Shown: positions 1-8,110 of the stretch, in pieces | Layout of the letters: each line of letters opens with the position of its first letter | Numbering within the stretch: position 1 is the first letter of the stretch | Origin: UBA5336 sp964506685 | GTDB taxonomy: Bacteria > Pseudomonadota > Alphaproteobacteria > Caulobacterales > Hyphomonadaceae | Length of the DNA stretch: 34,530 nucleotides | Assembly (NCBI GenBank): GCA_964506685.1 | Contig: CAZDMQ010000037.1 | Span: 1-34,530, forward strand | Direction: 5' to 3' | Notes under the pieces: model-generated | Seen by the model: the letters and a program-made list of their open reading frames with translations, nothing else | Databases searched by the model: none | Told to the model about the DNA's origin: nothing | Made by a program: the position numbers and the translations under genes

Positions 1-1649
1 CCGCTTTCGTTGCTGACGTAGGCCATCGCACCTGCCCCCACATTTGCCGCCGGGGGCAGTGACGCCACGGTATATGACTTCGGCGTCACCACCCCGTCGA
101 AAGCCGCGTGACCGCCACCGTCGATCGTGAGGCGCTTGTTGCCTGCCCCATCACCGATCACGACGGTATTGCTCAGCGCCGGATCGAGACCGGTGATGCG
201 CGCCCCGATGATCGTGTTGTTGCTGCCCGTCGAGATCCCGGAGCCGCCGGGGTTCTGATAGCCGATTTCGGTATTGAACGATCCCGTCGTGAACGACCGT
301 CCGCCGTTGCGGCCGATGCCGACATTTCCCTGGCCGGTGGTCAGAAAGCGCAGCGCGCTGTCGCCAACAGCGGTGTTGAAACCGGGACTGCCGTTGGACT
401 GGTTCAGGGAGTACGCCCCGAGCGCGACACAACTGTTAGCTACTGTTTCAACCTGTAGCGCTCCTTCTCCAAGTGCAAAGTTCCACCGGCCCGTGGTGAG
501 CCCCGATCCGGCGAAAGGGCCGAGAGCGACGTTGCTCGTCCCCGTCGTCAAGGCGTCAAGTGCGAAGTCGCCAATTCCGACGTTTCTGCTGCCAGTCGCT
601 GTGAAACTTCCGGCCCCGATACCGGCAAAGAAACCAGCGGTTGCGCCAAACACGCGTGTTGTATCGAATTCCAGTACCCCAACCGAGGCGGATGAGCCCA
701 AAGGCAACGACACTCTGCCGCTGACGGAGAGCTGATCGGTCGTCGGATTGAACGTCAGCCCTGCATCGCCTGCGAACGCGCCGCCGGAATTGAATTGCAC
801 CTGGGTATCACTGCCTCCGGGCGTGCCGCCTCCACCTCCGCCTCCGCCGCCCGCTATTGTAACCGTTGCCTCACCGCCGCCGGCGTTCGCAACGGTGACG
901 CCAGCGCCAGCGAAATTGAGCCGCGTGGCCGCAGCGACGACCTCACTGCCTTCATCCTCAATGGCAACCGCACCGCCGATGGAGGAGTTCGGGAACGTGA
1001 CAGCGCCCGTCGTCCGGTCGATCAGGATCGCCTCGTGCCAGGCCGAACCGTCTGCTGACACCTTGACGTGGAAATCATCGTCGCCGGTCAGGCCCGTTTC
1101 CGCGCGGCCCGACCAGTTCGACTGGTAAAGCTGGGAAACCGTGTTGCCCGCCGCTGCCTTGTTGAGCACCTGGCGAACGTCGCCCGTGCCAGGTGTTGCG
1201 TCATCATGTGTGAACAGCACCGCGTCGGATTTGACGGCGAGCTTGTTGGTTGCATCTGCAGTGGCATTGACGCCAACAAGCGAGACCGGATTGACGCTGG
1301 TCACGCCGTTGCCCTCGACCGCAACCCACGCGCTGCCGTCGAACTGGATCGCCGCAGCCTCGTCGATGACCCAGGCCTGCCATCCTGTCCGAGGCGTGTA
1401 GAAGGCCCAGGCGCCATCCTGCCACGCTGCAATCTGGCCGTCATGGCCAGTCCAGTCGCCAACGGCGCCGGCGGCGACGATATAGCGGTCGCCGTCGGCC
1501 GGGCCGGTGGGCGGCGTCGCCATATCCCTGTCGGCAACGGCAAGGTGGACAATGGCGTCGAGCGCACGGATCGCTTCGTTATGGGTGACGTGCTTCTGCG
1601 CCTGGCCCGGAAGAATGTAGGGAAGGCTGAGATGGTCGGTCTGCGACAT
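1..1649 (-). CDS. DUF2793 phage/GTA-type tail fibre protein, 3' end outside window
   Basis: Reading the minus strand from the ATG at 1649 gives an open frame of 549 codons that runs off the window edge. The N-terminus (about residues 1-110) carries LPGQAQKHVTHNE and the GDRYIV / GAWAFYTP pattern of DUF2793, a domain found in phage-type and gene-transfer-agent-associated fibre proteins of alphaproteobacteria. Near residue 265 a run of about nine glycines precedes a GSDTQVQFNSGG module typical of fibre proteins. About nine short repeats follow (roughly 130-600 in the window) of the N-x-x-x-G type, such as GSRNVGIGDFAL, PGFNTAVGDSAL and GSNNTIIGA. These resemble the left-handed beta-roll repeats of trimeric fibres and YadA-like adhesins. 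The visible end (KSYTVASLPPAA) looks like a usual C-terminal module, so I infer that only some tens of residues are missing. An AGAACGAGG ribosome site lies upstream. Role in receptor binding is inferred. Phage genes, if any, would lie to the left. Confidence 0.8.
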   Translation of the reverse strand, partial: MSQTDHLSLPYILPGQAQKHVTHNEAIRALDAIVHLAVADRDMATPPTGPADGDRYIVAAGAVGDWTGHDGQIAAWQDGAWAFYTPRTGWQAWVIDEAAAIQFDGSAWVAVEGNGVTSVNPVSLVGVNATADATNKLAVKSDAVLFTHDDATPGTGDVRQVLNKAAAGNTVSQLYQSNWSGRAETGLTGDDDFHVKVSADGSAWHEAILIDRTTGAVTFPNSSIGGAVAIEDEGSEVVAAATRLNFAGAGVTVANAGGGEATVTIAGGGGGGGGGTPGGSDTQVQFNSGGAFAGDAGLTFNPTTDQLSVSGRVSLPLGSSASVGVLEFDTTRVFGATAGFFAGIGAGSFTATGSRNVGIGDFALDALTTGTSNVALGPFAGSGLTTGRWNFALGEGALQVETVANSCVALGAYSLNQSNGSPGFNTAVGDSALRFLTTGQGNVGIGRNGGRSFTTGSFNTEIGYQNPGGSGISTGSNNTIIGARITGLDPALSNTVVIGDGAGNKRLTIDGGGHAAFDGVVTPKSYTVASLPPAANVGAGAMAYVSNES

Positions 1650-1867
1650 GGAACTGGCCTCGTTCTGACCGGGACAGACTACCATTGGCCGGGGTGGGGC
1701 GGATCGGAGCGTCGATATCCGACACCCGGCCTGAACCGCGCCTGCAGCGGGACCGGGCAATCCGGCGCGGGGAGAGGCCGCTTTGTCCGCTGGAAAAGCT
1801 GCAGGGCGAGCGGTAAGCTCAATCGTCCCGGCCGCTCGGCCGTCAGCACGAACTGGAGGCCGTCGCC

Positions 1868-2710
1868 ATGTCCAATGAAGACCAGGTCAAATACTGGAAC
1901 GGCGAGGCCGGGCGCAAATGGGTGACTGAAGCGGACCGGCTTGATGCCATGCTGGCCCCTTACGCCGAGATCGTGCTCGAAACCGCTGCCCTGGCCGGTG
2001 GCGAGCAGGTTGTCGATGTCGGCTGCGGCGCCGGTGTGCTGACCCTTGCCGCCACCGCGGCTGTGGACGAAGGCCCCGGGGCGCTGGGGATCGACATTTC
2101 CGAGCCTCTGCTTGCGCTTGCCCGGCACCGGGCGGAACAGGCGGGGTCGGCCGCTCGGTTCGCCCATGGCGATGCCAGTGTGTTCACTCCGGATGTCCAG
2201 GCGGATGTCGTCCTCTCGCGTTTCGGCGTGATGTTCTTCGATGATCCGGTGGCCGCCTTCGCCAATATTCTCGGGTGGCTCCGCCCGGGTGGACGCATGG
2301 TGTTCGCATGCTGGCAGGCGCTTGCGCTGAACGAGTGGGCCCTGGCGCCCCTGCAGTCGGCGCTACCCTTGCTGCCATCGCCGCTCCCGCAGCCCGATCC
2401 GGATGCACCGGGCCCGTTCGCCTTCCATGATCGCGATCGCCTCGCTGCGATCCTTGCCCAGGCGGGCGGGTGCGACGTGGCGATCGACCCTTTCACCCTG
2501 GCCATGCCGCTGCCGGGGGGATCGGTGGAGGAGAGCGCAGCCTTCATGATGCGACTGGGTCCGCTGTCACGCCTGCTCGCCGAGCAGTCCATCGATGAAG
2601 CCCCGGTGCTGGCCGCCCTGGTCGACCGGCTCGGCCAGCATGCCGGCCCGGATGGACGGATCGCGATGAACGCTGCGGTCTGGATCGCGTCGGCCCGCCG
2701 CGGGGACTGA
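1868..2710 (+). CDS. class I SAM-dependent methyltransferase
   Basis: The 280-residue product is a Rossmann-fold methyltransferase. Motif I is VDVGCGAGVLT (residues 49-59). The acidic end of beta-2 is GIDIS (around residue 76), and a post-motif segment FDDPVAAFANILGWLRPGGR is typical of Methyltransf_11/25-type enzymes. The start is supported by GGAGG eight bases upstream. The N-terminal YWNGEAGRKWV pattern is common in alphaproteobacterial methyltransferases of unknown substrate, so the substrate cannot be named. It is divergent from the fibre gene across about 220 bp, which should hold both promoters. It may be co-transcribed with the following glycosyl-phosphate transferase (81 bp gap), but nothing in the sequence ties the two functions together. 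Confidence 0.85.
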   Translation: MSNEDQVKYWNGEAGRKWVTEADRLDAMLAPYAEIVLETAALAGGEQVVDVGCGAGVLTLAATAAVDEGPGALGIDISEPLLALARHRAEQAGSAARFAHGDASVFTPDVQADVVLSRFGVMFFDDPVAAFANILGWLRPGGRMVFACWQALALNEWALAPLQSALPLLPSPLPQPDPDAPGPFAFHDRDRLAAILAQAGGCDVAIDPFTLAMPLPGGSVEESAAFMMRLGPLSRLLAEQSIDEAPVLAALVDRLGQHAGPDGRIAMNAAVWIASARRGD

Positions 2711-2791
2711 CCTCTCCGGCACGTGCCGGATTACGGAAACCACACGGCAGGATGGTTCAATTCGGTGGGAATTCGCCGTACTGTCCATCCC

Positions 2792-3967
2792 ATGCCCTCG
2801 CTGTTTTTCCTGATCCTTCCCTTCGGCATGTCCGTCCTGTTGTGCCGGCTGCTCATCAGCGTGTCGGTCCGGGATGCGCCGGATGGCGAGCGCAAGTTGC
2901 AGCCCGCACCAGTGCCCACGGCGGGCGGCCTGGCTATGCTTGCTGCCATCGCCATTCCGCTCCTCGCGCTCGGCCTTGCCACCGGCGCAACGCCGCTCAC
3001 CATCCTGACAGGTCTCCTCGCCCACCAGCCGCATGGCAGCTGGGTCCTGTTCGTGCTCGGCCTTGGCCTGCTCGGCGTGCTGGATGACGGGTTCGGGCTG
3101 CCGGCATGGGTCAAGCTTGTCCTGCTCGCCGGAGCCTGTCTCGCCATGGCAACGCAGATGCCGGCGGTCGATCTTGCCCTGCCGCCTGGCCTGGGCAGTG
3201 GAGAGGCCGAAGCTACCGGGCTGCAGGTGCCGATGCTGGCGGGGCTGGCGCTGTGGCTCTTCGTCTGCATCAATGCGACCAACTTCATGGATGGAGCCGA
3301 CGGACTCGCCATGGGCTGCCTGGCCATCATGCTGGCCGGGCTTGGTGTCGGCCTCGCCTCGGTCTACTGGCCGATGCTGGACTTCATCGATACGCGGACC
3401 TGGGCGCTCCTGCTGTCACCTGTCATCGCGATCATGGCGATTGCCGGATTCCTGGTCTGGAACCTTCGCGGCCGGCTGTATGCCGGCGATACCGGCGCGC
3501 TGGCCCTTGGCGGCCTCCTCGCGGTCATCTCCGGCTATGCCGCGGCCCATCTCGGCATCTGGTTCCCGCTCGTCCTGGCCCTGCCTTTTCTCGTCGATGT
3601 CGGGATGACGCTGGCCCATCGCGCCGTCCGGCGCCAGCCCCTGCTCCGGGCCCATCGCGACCATGCCTACCAGTTGCTGATCCGCAGGGGCGCAGCGCCG
3701 GTCCGCGTCGCGCTGCTGTGGTGGGGGCTGACATTCGTCTGCCTCCTGGGCGCGCTGTCCATCCTGTGGCTCGAGCCCGTGCATCCGGGCTATGGGGCGA
3801 TGCTGTTCGCCGCGCTCGCCCTGCTCGGGGCTACGGCGTGGATGATCCAGCGGGGCCTGCTGCACGGCCGGTCGCCGGCGTCCCGGTCAGGACCGCAGCG
3901 GCCCTCCATCAGCGAGCGCTCGACGGACCTGCCCGTGCCGACCGGTACGACCCCGGCCGCTGAATAG
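2792..3967 (+). CDS. WecA/MraY-family undecaprenyl-phosphate glycosyl-1-phosphate transferase
   Basis: A polytopic membrane protein of 391 residues with about ten hydrophobic segments. The signature loops of the glycosyl transferase 4 family are present: NATNFMDGADGLAMG (Asp-rich catalytic loop), GDTGALALGG, and a His-rich loop AHRDHAYQLL near the C-terminus. Members transfer a sugar-1-phosphate (often GlcNAc-1-P) from a UDP-sugar to undecaprenyl phosphate on the inner membrane, starting O-antigen, capsule or other polymer synthesis. The HRDHAYQ form fits WecA/WbpL-like members better than MraY. I start at the ATG at 2792, because it begins directly with the first membrane helix. A GTG at 2723 in the same frame would add 23 mostly polar residues; neither start has a strong ribosome site. 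The sugar specificity is not readable from sequence. Confidence 0.85.
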   Translation: MPSLFFLILPFGMSVLLCRLLISVSVRDAPDGERKLQPAPVPTAGGLAMLAAIAIPLLALGLATGATPLTILTGLLAHQPHGSWVLFVLGLGLLGVLDDGFGLPAWVKLVLLAGACLAMATQMPAVDLALPPGLGSGEAEATGLQVPMLAGLALWLFVCINATNFMDGADGLAMGCLAIMLAGLGVGLASVYWPMLDFIDTRTWALLLSPVIAIMAIAGFLVWNLRGRLYAGDTGALALGGLLAVISGYAAAHLGIWFPLVLALPFLVDVGMTLAHRAVRRQPLLRAHRDHAYQLLIRRGAAPVRVALLWWGLTFVCLLGALSILWLEPVHPGYGAMLFAALALLGATAWMIQRGLLHGRSPASRSGPQRPSISERSTDLPVPTGTTPAAE

Positions 3968-3973
3968 GGGAGG

Positions 3974-4004
3974 GGCCGGGGGGGTGGACACGTCGCCCCC
4001 GGCC
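3974..4004. terminator. GC-rich hairpin between convergent genes
   Basis: GGCCGGGGG at 3974-3982 pairs with CCCCCGGCC at 3996-4004 (9-bp stem, 13-nt loop), seven bases after the transferase stop codon and before the convergent polyprenyl synthase. There is no T-run on either side, so it may be an atypical terminator rather than a canonical intrinsic one. Confidence 0.4.
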
Positions 4005-4089
4005 GCGGCGTGGCAGCCGCGATCTGGCAAGGTTGGCGCTCCGGAGGGCGCGGGCTCGCAGCCCGACCAGGCCTCGGCCGTCCGAGACT

Positions 4090-5115
4090 TCAGAAAACGC
4101 GGTTCAGCGAGAAGTCCGCGAGGTCTTCCAGCGCCTGGCGATACGCGTTGTCCGGCAGGCCCTGCAGGGCCGCCTTGGCGAGATCGACATAGGCCCGCGC
4201 TTCGCTCAGCGTGGCTTCGGCGGCGCCGGTGCTGCGGATCAGGTGGATGGCGCGGGCAAGGTCAGTGTCTTCCTGGCGCGCCGGATCGAGCGCCCGGTCC
4301 CAGAAGGCGCGATCGGCCTCGGTCCCGCGGCGGCGGGCAATCACCACCGGCAGGGTGACCTTCCCTTCGCGGAAGTCATCGCCCACGGCCTTGCCGATCA
4401 CCGCGGTCGTGCCGCCATAGTCCAGCGCATCATCTACAATCTGGAAGGCGAGGCCGAGAGTCTTGCCATAGGCGGCCAGCGGTTCGGCGACGTCGGGATT
4501 GCCGGCCGAATGCGCGCCGGCCCGGGCCGCAGCCTCGAAAAGGGCGGCGGTCTTCGCCTCGATGATGGCGAGATATTCCTCGGTCGGCAGGTCGAGCCGA
4601 CCCTGCGCGGCGAGCTGTCGGACCTCGCCCTCGGCGATCACCGTCGAGGCGTTGGAGAGGATTTCGAGTATGGTCAGGCTGTCGGTCCGAACCATCAGCG
4701 TGAAGGCCCGCGCGAACAGGAAGTCGCCGACCAGGATCGATGCCGAATTGCCCCAGATGCTCTTGGCGGCAGGCCTGCCCCGGCGCAGGTCGGACTCGTC
4801 GACCACGTCATCATGCAGCAGCGTGGCGGTGTGGATGAACTCCACCGCGGCGGCGAGCGCATGGGTGCCAGCCGTTGCGCCGCCGGCCGCATGGGCTGCA
4901 GCCAGCGTCACCATCGGCCGCAGGCGCTTGCCGCCCGCCGCCACGATATGGCCCGACAGGTCCGGAATGATCGCGACGGGACTGGCCGACTGCTCGGCAA
5001 GGATGCGCTCGACGGCATCGAGATCCGGTCCGAGCAGCGCCTGCAGGCGCTCAATGACCGGCAGGGCCGGTTGTCGGGTGCTGGGGGAAACCGTTGTACT
5101 CACTACCTGGCCCAT
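4090..5115 (-). CDS. ispB: long-chain polyprenyl diphosphate synthase (octaprenyl/decaprenyl type)
   Basis: A 341-residue trans-prenyltransferase that extends isopentenyl units to make the ubiquinone side chain. The sequence shows GGKRLRP (61-67), the first Asp-rich motif DDVVD (102-106) and the second DDALD (228-232). The residues before the first motif (FIHTATLLH) lack bulky aromatics at the usual chain-stopping positions, consistent with a long product. In-frame sequence continues upstream to 5217, but the ATG at 5115 fits family length and removes a Pro/Ala-rich tail, so I prefer it. The gene is divergent from the DUF2007 gene, an arrangement common in alphaproteobacteria. Product chain length (C40 or C50) is inferred; Q10 would be usual for this class. 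Confidence 0.88.
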   Translation of the reverse strand: MGQVVSTTVSPSTRQPALPVIERLQALLGPDLDAVERILAEQSASPVAIIPDLSGHIVAAGGKRLRPMVTLAAAHAAGGATAGTHALAAAVEFIHTATLLHDDVVDESDLRRGRPAAKSIWGNSASILVGDFLFARAFTLMVRTDSLTILEILSNASTVIAEGEVRQLAAQGRLDLPTEEYLAIIEAKTAALFEAAARAGAHSAGNPDVAEPLAAYGKTLGLAFQIVDDALDYGGTTAVIGKAVGDDFREGKVTLPVVIARRRGTEADRAFWDRALDPARQEDTDLARAIHLIRSTGAAEATLSEARAYVDLAKAALQGLPDNAYRQALEDLADFSLNRVF

Positions 5116-5279
5116 GATGTCTGCCGACTCGCAATCGATATGGATAGGTCTAAACTGAGGAGAAGCAAGACGTGGCGCTGAGCCGCAGGCCGGGGCCGGG
5201 CCTGAACAGGCGGTCACATTTTGCTGAAGCGGCAGGAAAACAGGCGAGCCCCCCGGGTGTTCGGAAAGAGAGTGTCGAG

Positions 5280-5486
5280 ATGCAGGAAGTCTTCCGCACC
5301 AATGACCCGGTCAAGCTGAGCTATGTCCGGCACCTGCTGAACGAGGCCGGGATCGACTTTTTTGTCGCAGACGAGCACATGTCGGCTGTCGAGGGCAATA
5401 TCGGTGCATTCCCGCGCCGGGTGCTGGTGGCAGAACCCCTGCTCGCGCGGGCGAGGCTGGCCCTGCTGGAGGTCGAGCCGGGATGA
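5280..5486 (+). CDS. DUF2007 domain protein
   Basis: A 68-residue protein matching the DUF2007 pattern (MQEVFRTNDPVKLSYVRHLL, then GIDFFVADEH and PRRVLV). The family is sometimes labelled a putative signal-transducing protein, without firm biochemical evidence. I chose the ATG at 5280, which follows a GAAAGAGAG ribosome site and starts exactly at the domain. A GTG at 5172 would add 36 residues of low-complexity sequence. Its stop codon overlaps the start of the next gene as ATGA, so the two are translationally coupled. Confidence 0.82.
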   Translation: MQEVFRTNDPVKLSYVRHLLNEAGIDFFVADEHMSAVEGNIGAFPRRVLVAEPLLARARLALLEVEPG

Positions 5487-6322
5487 GCGACCGGCGACCG
5501 GCCGACCGTCATGCGGCGCCGCCAACGCCGCCGAAGGCACCCGCGCGCCCGCCCCCAACTCCCCCAGCGCCCCCGGCCCCGCAATGGGCAACGGCGGACA
5601 TCTTCCTCGGCGGCGCCGTCACGGTCTACCAGCCACGAACCGGCTTTCGCGCCGGCACCGACAGCGTCCTGCTGGCAGCGGCGCTCGACCCGCAGCAGGG
5701 CGGGGCGTGCCTGGAGCTTGGCAGCGGTGCCGGTGGCGCCCTGCTTCCGGCAGCCTGGCGCCTCCGCAGGGCCCGTTTCACCGGGCTCGAACGCGATCCC
5801 GCCATGGCCGAGCTTTGCCGTTTGGGCGTGCGTGCCAATGGCTTCGCCGACCGCATCGACATCGTGACCGGCGATGCAGCCGAGCAGCGGGCCGGTTGGC
5901 GGGAGCGGTTCGATCTCGTCTTCTCCAACCCGCCCTTCTTCGAACCCGGGGCGATCGCCGCGCCGGGTGAGGGCAAGGCCGCGGCCTATCTGGAGAGCCT
6001 GCCGCTGGCCGACTGGATCAGTGCCATGCTCTGGCATGTGCGGGCGAAGGGGCACCTGGTCCTGATCCACAGGGCGGCGGCGCTCACCGATATCCTCTCG
6101 GCGCTGAACGGGCGGGCGGGGGACATCTCGATCCTGCCGGTCCGGCCTTGTCCCGGGGCGGATGCGCGGCGCGTGATCGTGCGGGCGCGCAAGGGGCTCA
6201 GGCCCGGACCCACGCGCCTTCTCGCCGGCGTCGACCTGCATGACGCGCCCGGCGGGGCCCGCTCGGGGATCTCCCGCGCCATATCGGCGGACGGCGCCGG
6301 GCTGGACTGGGGGCGGGGCTAG
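5483..6322 (+). CDS. tRNA1(Val) (adenine37-N6)-methyltransferase-like protein (YfiC/TrmN6 family)
   Basis: A 279-residue N6-adenine-type methyltransferase. It has a SAM-binding LELGSGAGGALL segment and the catalytic NPPFF motif at residues 149-153, preceded by DLVFS. The QPRTGFRAGTDSVLLAAAL segment just before motif I is characteristic of the COG4123 group, which includes E. coli YfiC (TrmN6), the enzyme modifying A37 of tRNA1(Val). The first 35 residues are unusually rich in Pro and Ala and lie outside the fold. The start overlaps the DUF2007 stop codon (ATGA) and is served by GGAGG inside that gene. Family membership is clear; the exact RNA target is inferred. Confidence 0.82.
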   Translation: MSDRRPADRHAAPPTPPKAPARPPPTPPAPPAPQWATADIFLGGAVTVYQPRTGFRAGTDSVLLAAALDPQQGGACLELGSGAGGALLPAAWRLRRARFTGLERDPAMAELCRLGVRANGFADRIDIVTGDAAEQRAGWRERFDLVFSNPPFFEPGAIAAPGEGKAAAYLESLPLADWISAMLWHVRAKGHLVLIHRAAALTDILSALNGRAGDISILPVRPCPGADARRVIVRARKGLRPGPTRLLAGVDLHDAPGGARSGISRAISADGAGLDWGRG

Positions 6323-6562
6323 GGCGCTCCGCGGAGGGCAAGACCGCCAGCGCAGGCCGGGGCGAAGGCCAGGCAAACAGCGCAGGCGCGTCCGTCGGCA
6401 GGTGGTGCGGCGGGCGATCCGGAGCCACGCTCACACCCCTCTCACATGGGCGTTCGCAGCGAAATTGTAAGTGCGGCCCATCCCCACTTGCCGGGCCGCT
6501 TGATGCTGCCGACTTAATTAAAAGGGGCGAGTGTCGCGGTGCAGAAAGGAGCGCACGCATCC

Positions 6563-6697
6563 ATGATCCTGTCCGTCCTCATCATCCTTGGCGCGCTGGT
6601 CGGCTTTGTCATTGCCGCCCTCTCGCATCCCATGATCTGGCATGGCCTTTTCGGTGGCAAACGCCAATCCGACGACCACGGACCCGACATCTTCTGA
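6563..6697 (+). CDS. 44-residue small membrane protein
   Basis: A short open frame with a good ribosome site (AAAGGAG, centred about 12 bases upstream of the ATG). The product starts with a single hydrophobic helix (residues 2-19, ILSVLIILGALVGFVIAA) and ends in a polar, charged tail (GGKRQSDDHGPDIF). No family is recognised. It lies in the 830-bp space between the methyltransferase and glyQ, on the same strand as both. The AT-rich stretch ttaattaaaa at 6514-6523 sits just upstream and may belong to its promoter. It is too short for coding statistics to prove, but the ribosome site, helix and tail together make it plausible. Confidence 0.5.
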   Translation: MILSVLIILGALVGFVIAALSHPMIWHGLFGGKRQSDDHGPDIF

Positions 6698-6800
6698 TCC
6701 GGCGCGAGCAGCCAATGCAACGCGCCATCCCGGTGTTGCTTACGAAAACACAAGACTATCCATGTATACCATCGCGGTGAGCCCGTTCAGGATGTAGAAT

Positions 6801-7004
6801 ATGGAAGTTTTCATCATATCGACAGCGGCTATCGGCATCGTTGTTGTTGCCTACGCCGTTTCACTTGTGCGCCAGATCATCGAACGGCGGGAGGCAGACA
6901 TGACGTCCCGCCCTTCGAAGTCCATGGCTTTCCTTTTCCCGGCACGAGAGCACGCCGACCACCCCGTCTTCGGCGGTGCCCGCTACGACCTGTCCGATCG
7001 CTGA
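6801..7004 (+). CDS. 67-residue single-pass membrane protein
   Basis: The product begins with a hydrophobic helix (about residues 3-24, rich in Ile and Val), followed by a basic-acidic cytosolic-looking segment (RQIIERREADM) and a C-terminal part with no recognised domain. An AGGATG element lies about 7 bases before the ATG. The region upstream (6735-6780) is much more AT-rich than the surroundings and probably carries a promoter. No family recognised. A shared function with the 44-residue protein upstream is possible, since both are one-helix proteins in the same gap, but that is a guess. Confidence 0.55.
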   Translation: MEVFIISTAAIGIVVVAYAVSLVRQIIERREADMTSRPSKSMAFLFPAREHADHPVFGGARYDLSDR

Positions 7005-7153
7005 CGCAGCCGGGTGACGGGCCGGTCCTCCCGCTCTCGTTACCGGCGGCCCGGACGGAGCCCCCGCGCTTCCGGCGCGTGGCGCCGCTTGCGCCGGGCA
7101 GGGGCGGCGCGTAGGACTGCACCGGTACACCTAAGCGATCGCAGCAGGCAGTC

Positions 7154-8071
7154 ATGGTCACCCCGAAACGCGGCAAGGCCCCGGCCAGGCCGAAGAGCTT
7201 CCAGGACATCATCCTGACCCTGCAGGCCTACTGGGCCGGGCACGGCTGTGCCATCCTCCAGCCCTATGACATGGAAGTCGGCGCCGGCACGCTGCATCCG
7301 GCCACCGTCCTGCGCGCTCTTGGCCCCGGTCACTGGCGGGCGGCCTATGTCCAGCCCTGCCGCCGGCCGGCCGACGCGCGCTATGGCGAGAACCCCAACC
7401 GGCTCGGCCATTACTACCAGTACCAGGTCATCCTGAAGCCCAATCCGCCAAATCTTCAGGACCTTTATCTCGGGTCGCTGCGGGCGATCGGGATCAATGA
7501 GGCGCGGCATGATATCCGCTTCGTCGAGGATGACTGGGAGAACCCCACGGTCGGTGCCTGGGGGCTCGGCTGGGAAGTCTGGTGCGATGGCATGGAAGTC
7601 AGCCAGTACACCTACTTCCAGCAGGTGGGCGGGCTCGACGTGCATCCGATCTCAGGCGAGCTGACCTATGGGCTTGAACGGCTCGCCATGTATGTCTTCG
7701 GCGTGGATAACGTCTACGAGCTGCCCTTCAACGACCCGGAAAGTGCCACCCCGCTCAGCTATGGCGACGTGTTCCACGAGAACGAGGTGCAGCAGAGCCA
7801 TTTCAATTTCGAACTGGCCGATGTCGACATGCTGCTGCGCTGGTTCGCCGACTGCGAGGCCCAGTCCACCGCGCTGCGCGAGGCCGGCAAGCCATTACCG
7901 GCCTATGACTACGCCCTGAAGGCCAGCCACACCTTCAACCTGATCGACGCGCGCGGCGCCATCAGCCCCACCGAACGCCAGGCCTATATCGCCCGCGTCC
8001 GCGACCTCGCTCGCGGTGCCGCTGCGCTCTGGGCCGAGCAGCAGTCGAGTCACGCCCCGCCGACCGCGTGA
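7154..8071 (+). CDS. glyQ: glycine--tRNA ligase alpha subunit
   Basis: A 305-residue catalytic subunit of the bacterial alpha2beta2 glycyl-tRNA synthetase, which activates glycine and charges tRNA-Gly. It is near-canonical throughout: SFQDIILTLQAYWAGHGCAI, then QPYDMEVGAGT, YVQPCRRPADARYGENPNRL, the class II motif region YYQYQVILKP, and GWEVWCDGMEVSQYTYFQQVGG with the TYGLERLAMY motif. The ATG at 7154 adds about 12 basic residues (MVTPKRGKAPAR) before the conserved start. A GTG-free, weak AGCAGG ribosome site precedes it. The beta subunit gene follows 0.9 kb downstream, separated by two small genes, rather than directly adjacent as is common. Confidence 0.97.
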   Translation: MVTPKRGKAPARPKSFQDIILTLQAYWAGHGCAILQPYDMEVGAGTLHPATVLRALGPGHWRAAYVQPCRRPADARYGENPNRLGHYYQYQVILKPNPPNLQDLYLGSLRAIGINEARHDIRFVEDDWENPTVGAWGLGWEVWCDGMEVSQYTYFQQVGGLDVHPISGELTYGLERLAMYVFGVDNVYELPFNDPESATPLSYGDVFHENEVQQSHFNFELADVDMLLRWFADCEAQSTALREAGKPLPAYDYALKASHTFNLIDARGAISPTERQAYIARVRDLARGAAALWAEQQSSHAPPTA

Positions 8072-8110
8072 GACCCCCATCCCCCCAGTGAGACGCAGAA
8101 AGCCGCCACC

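Noticed and set aside
820..860. GC-rich trinucleotide run as a possible microsatellite
   Set aside because: It encodes the polyglycine hinge of the fibre protein, a normal feature of such proteins; phase variation cannot be judged from one copy.
1068..1925. 285-codon plus-strand frame
   Set aside because: Lies opposite the DUF2793 gene and runs into the methyltransferase; composition is not protein-like.
4033..5181. 382-codon plus-strand frame
   Set aside because: Complement of the polyprenyl synthase gene, which has both DDxxD motifs.
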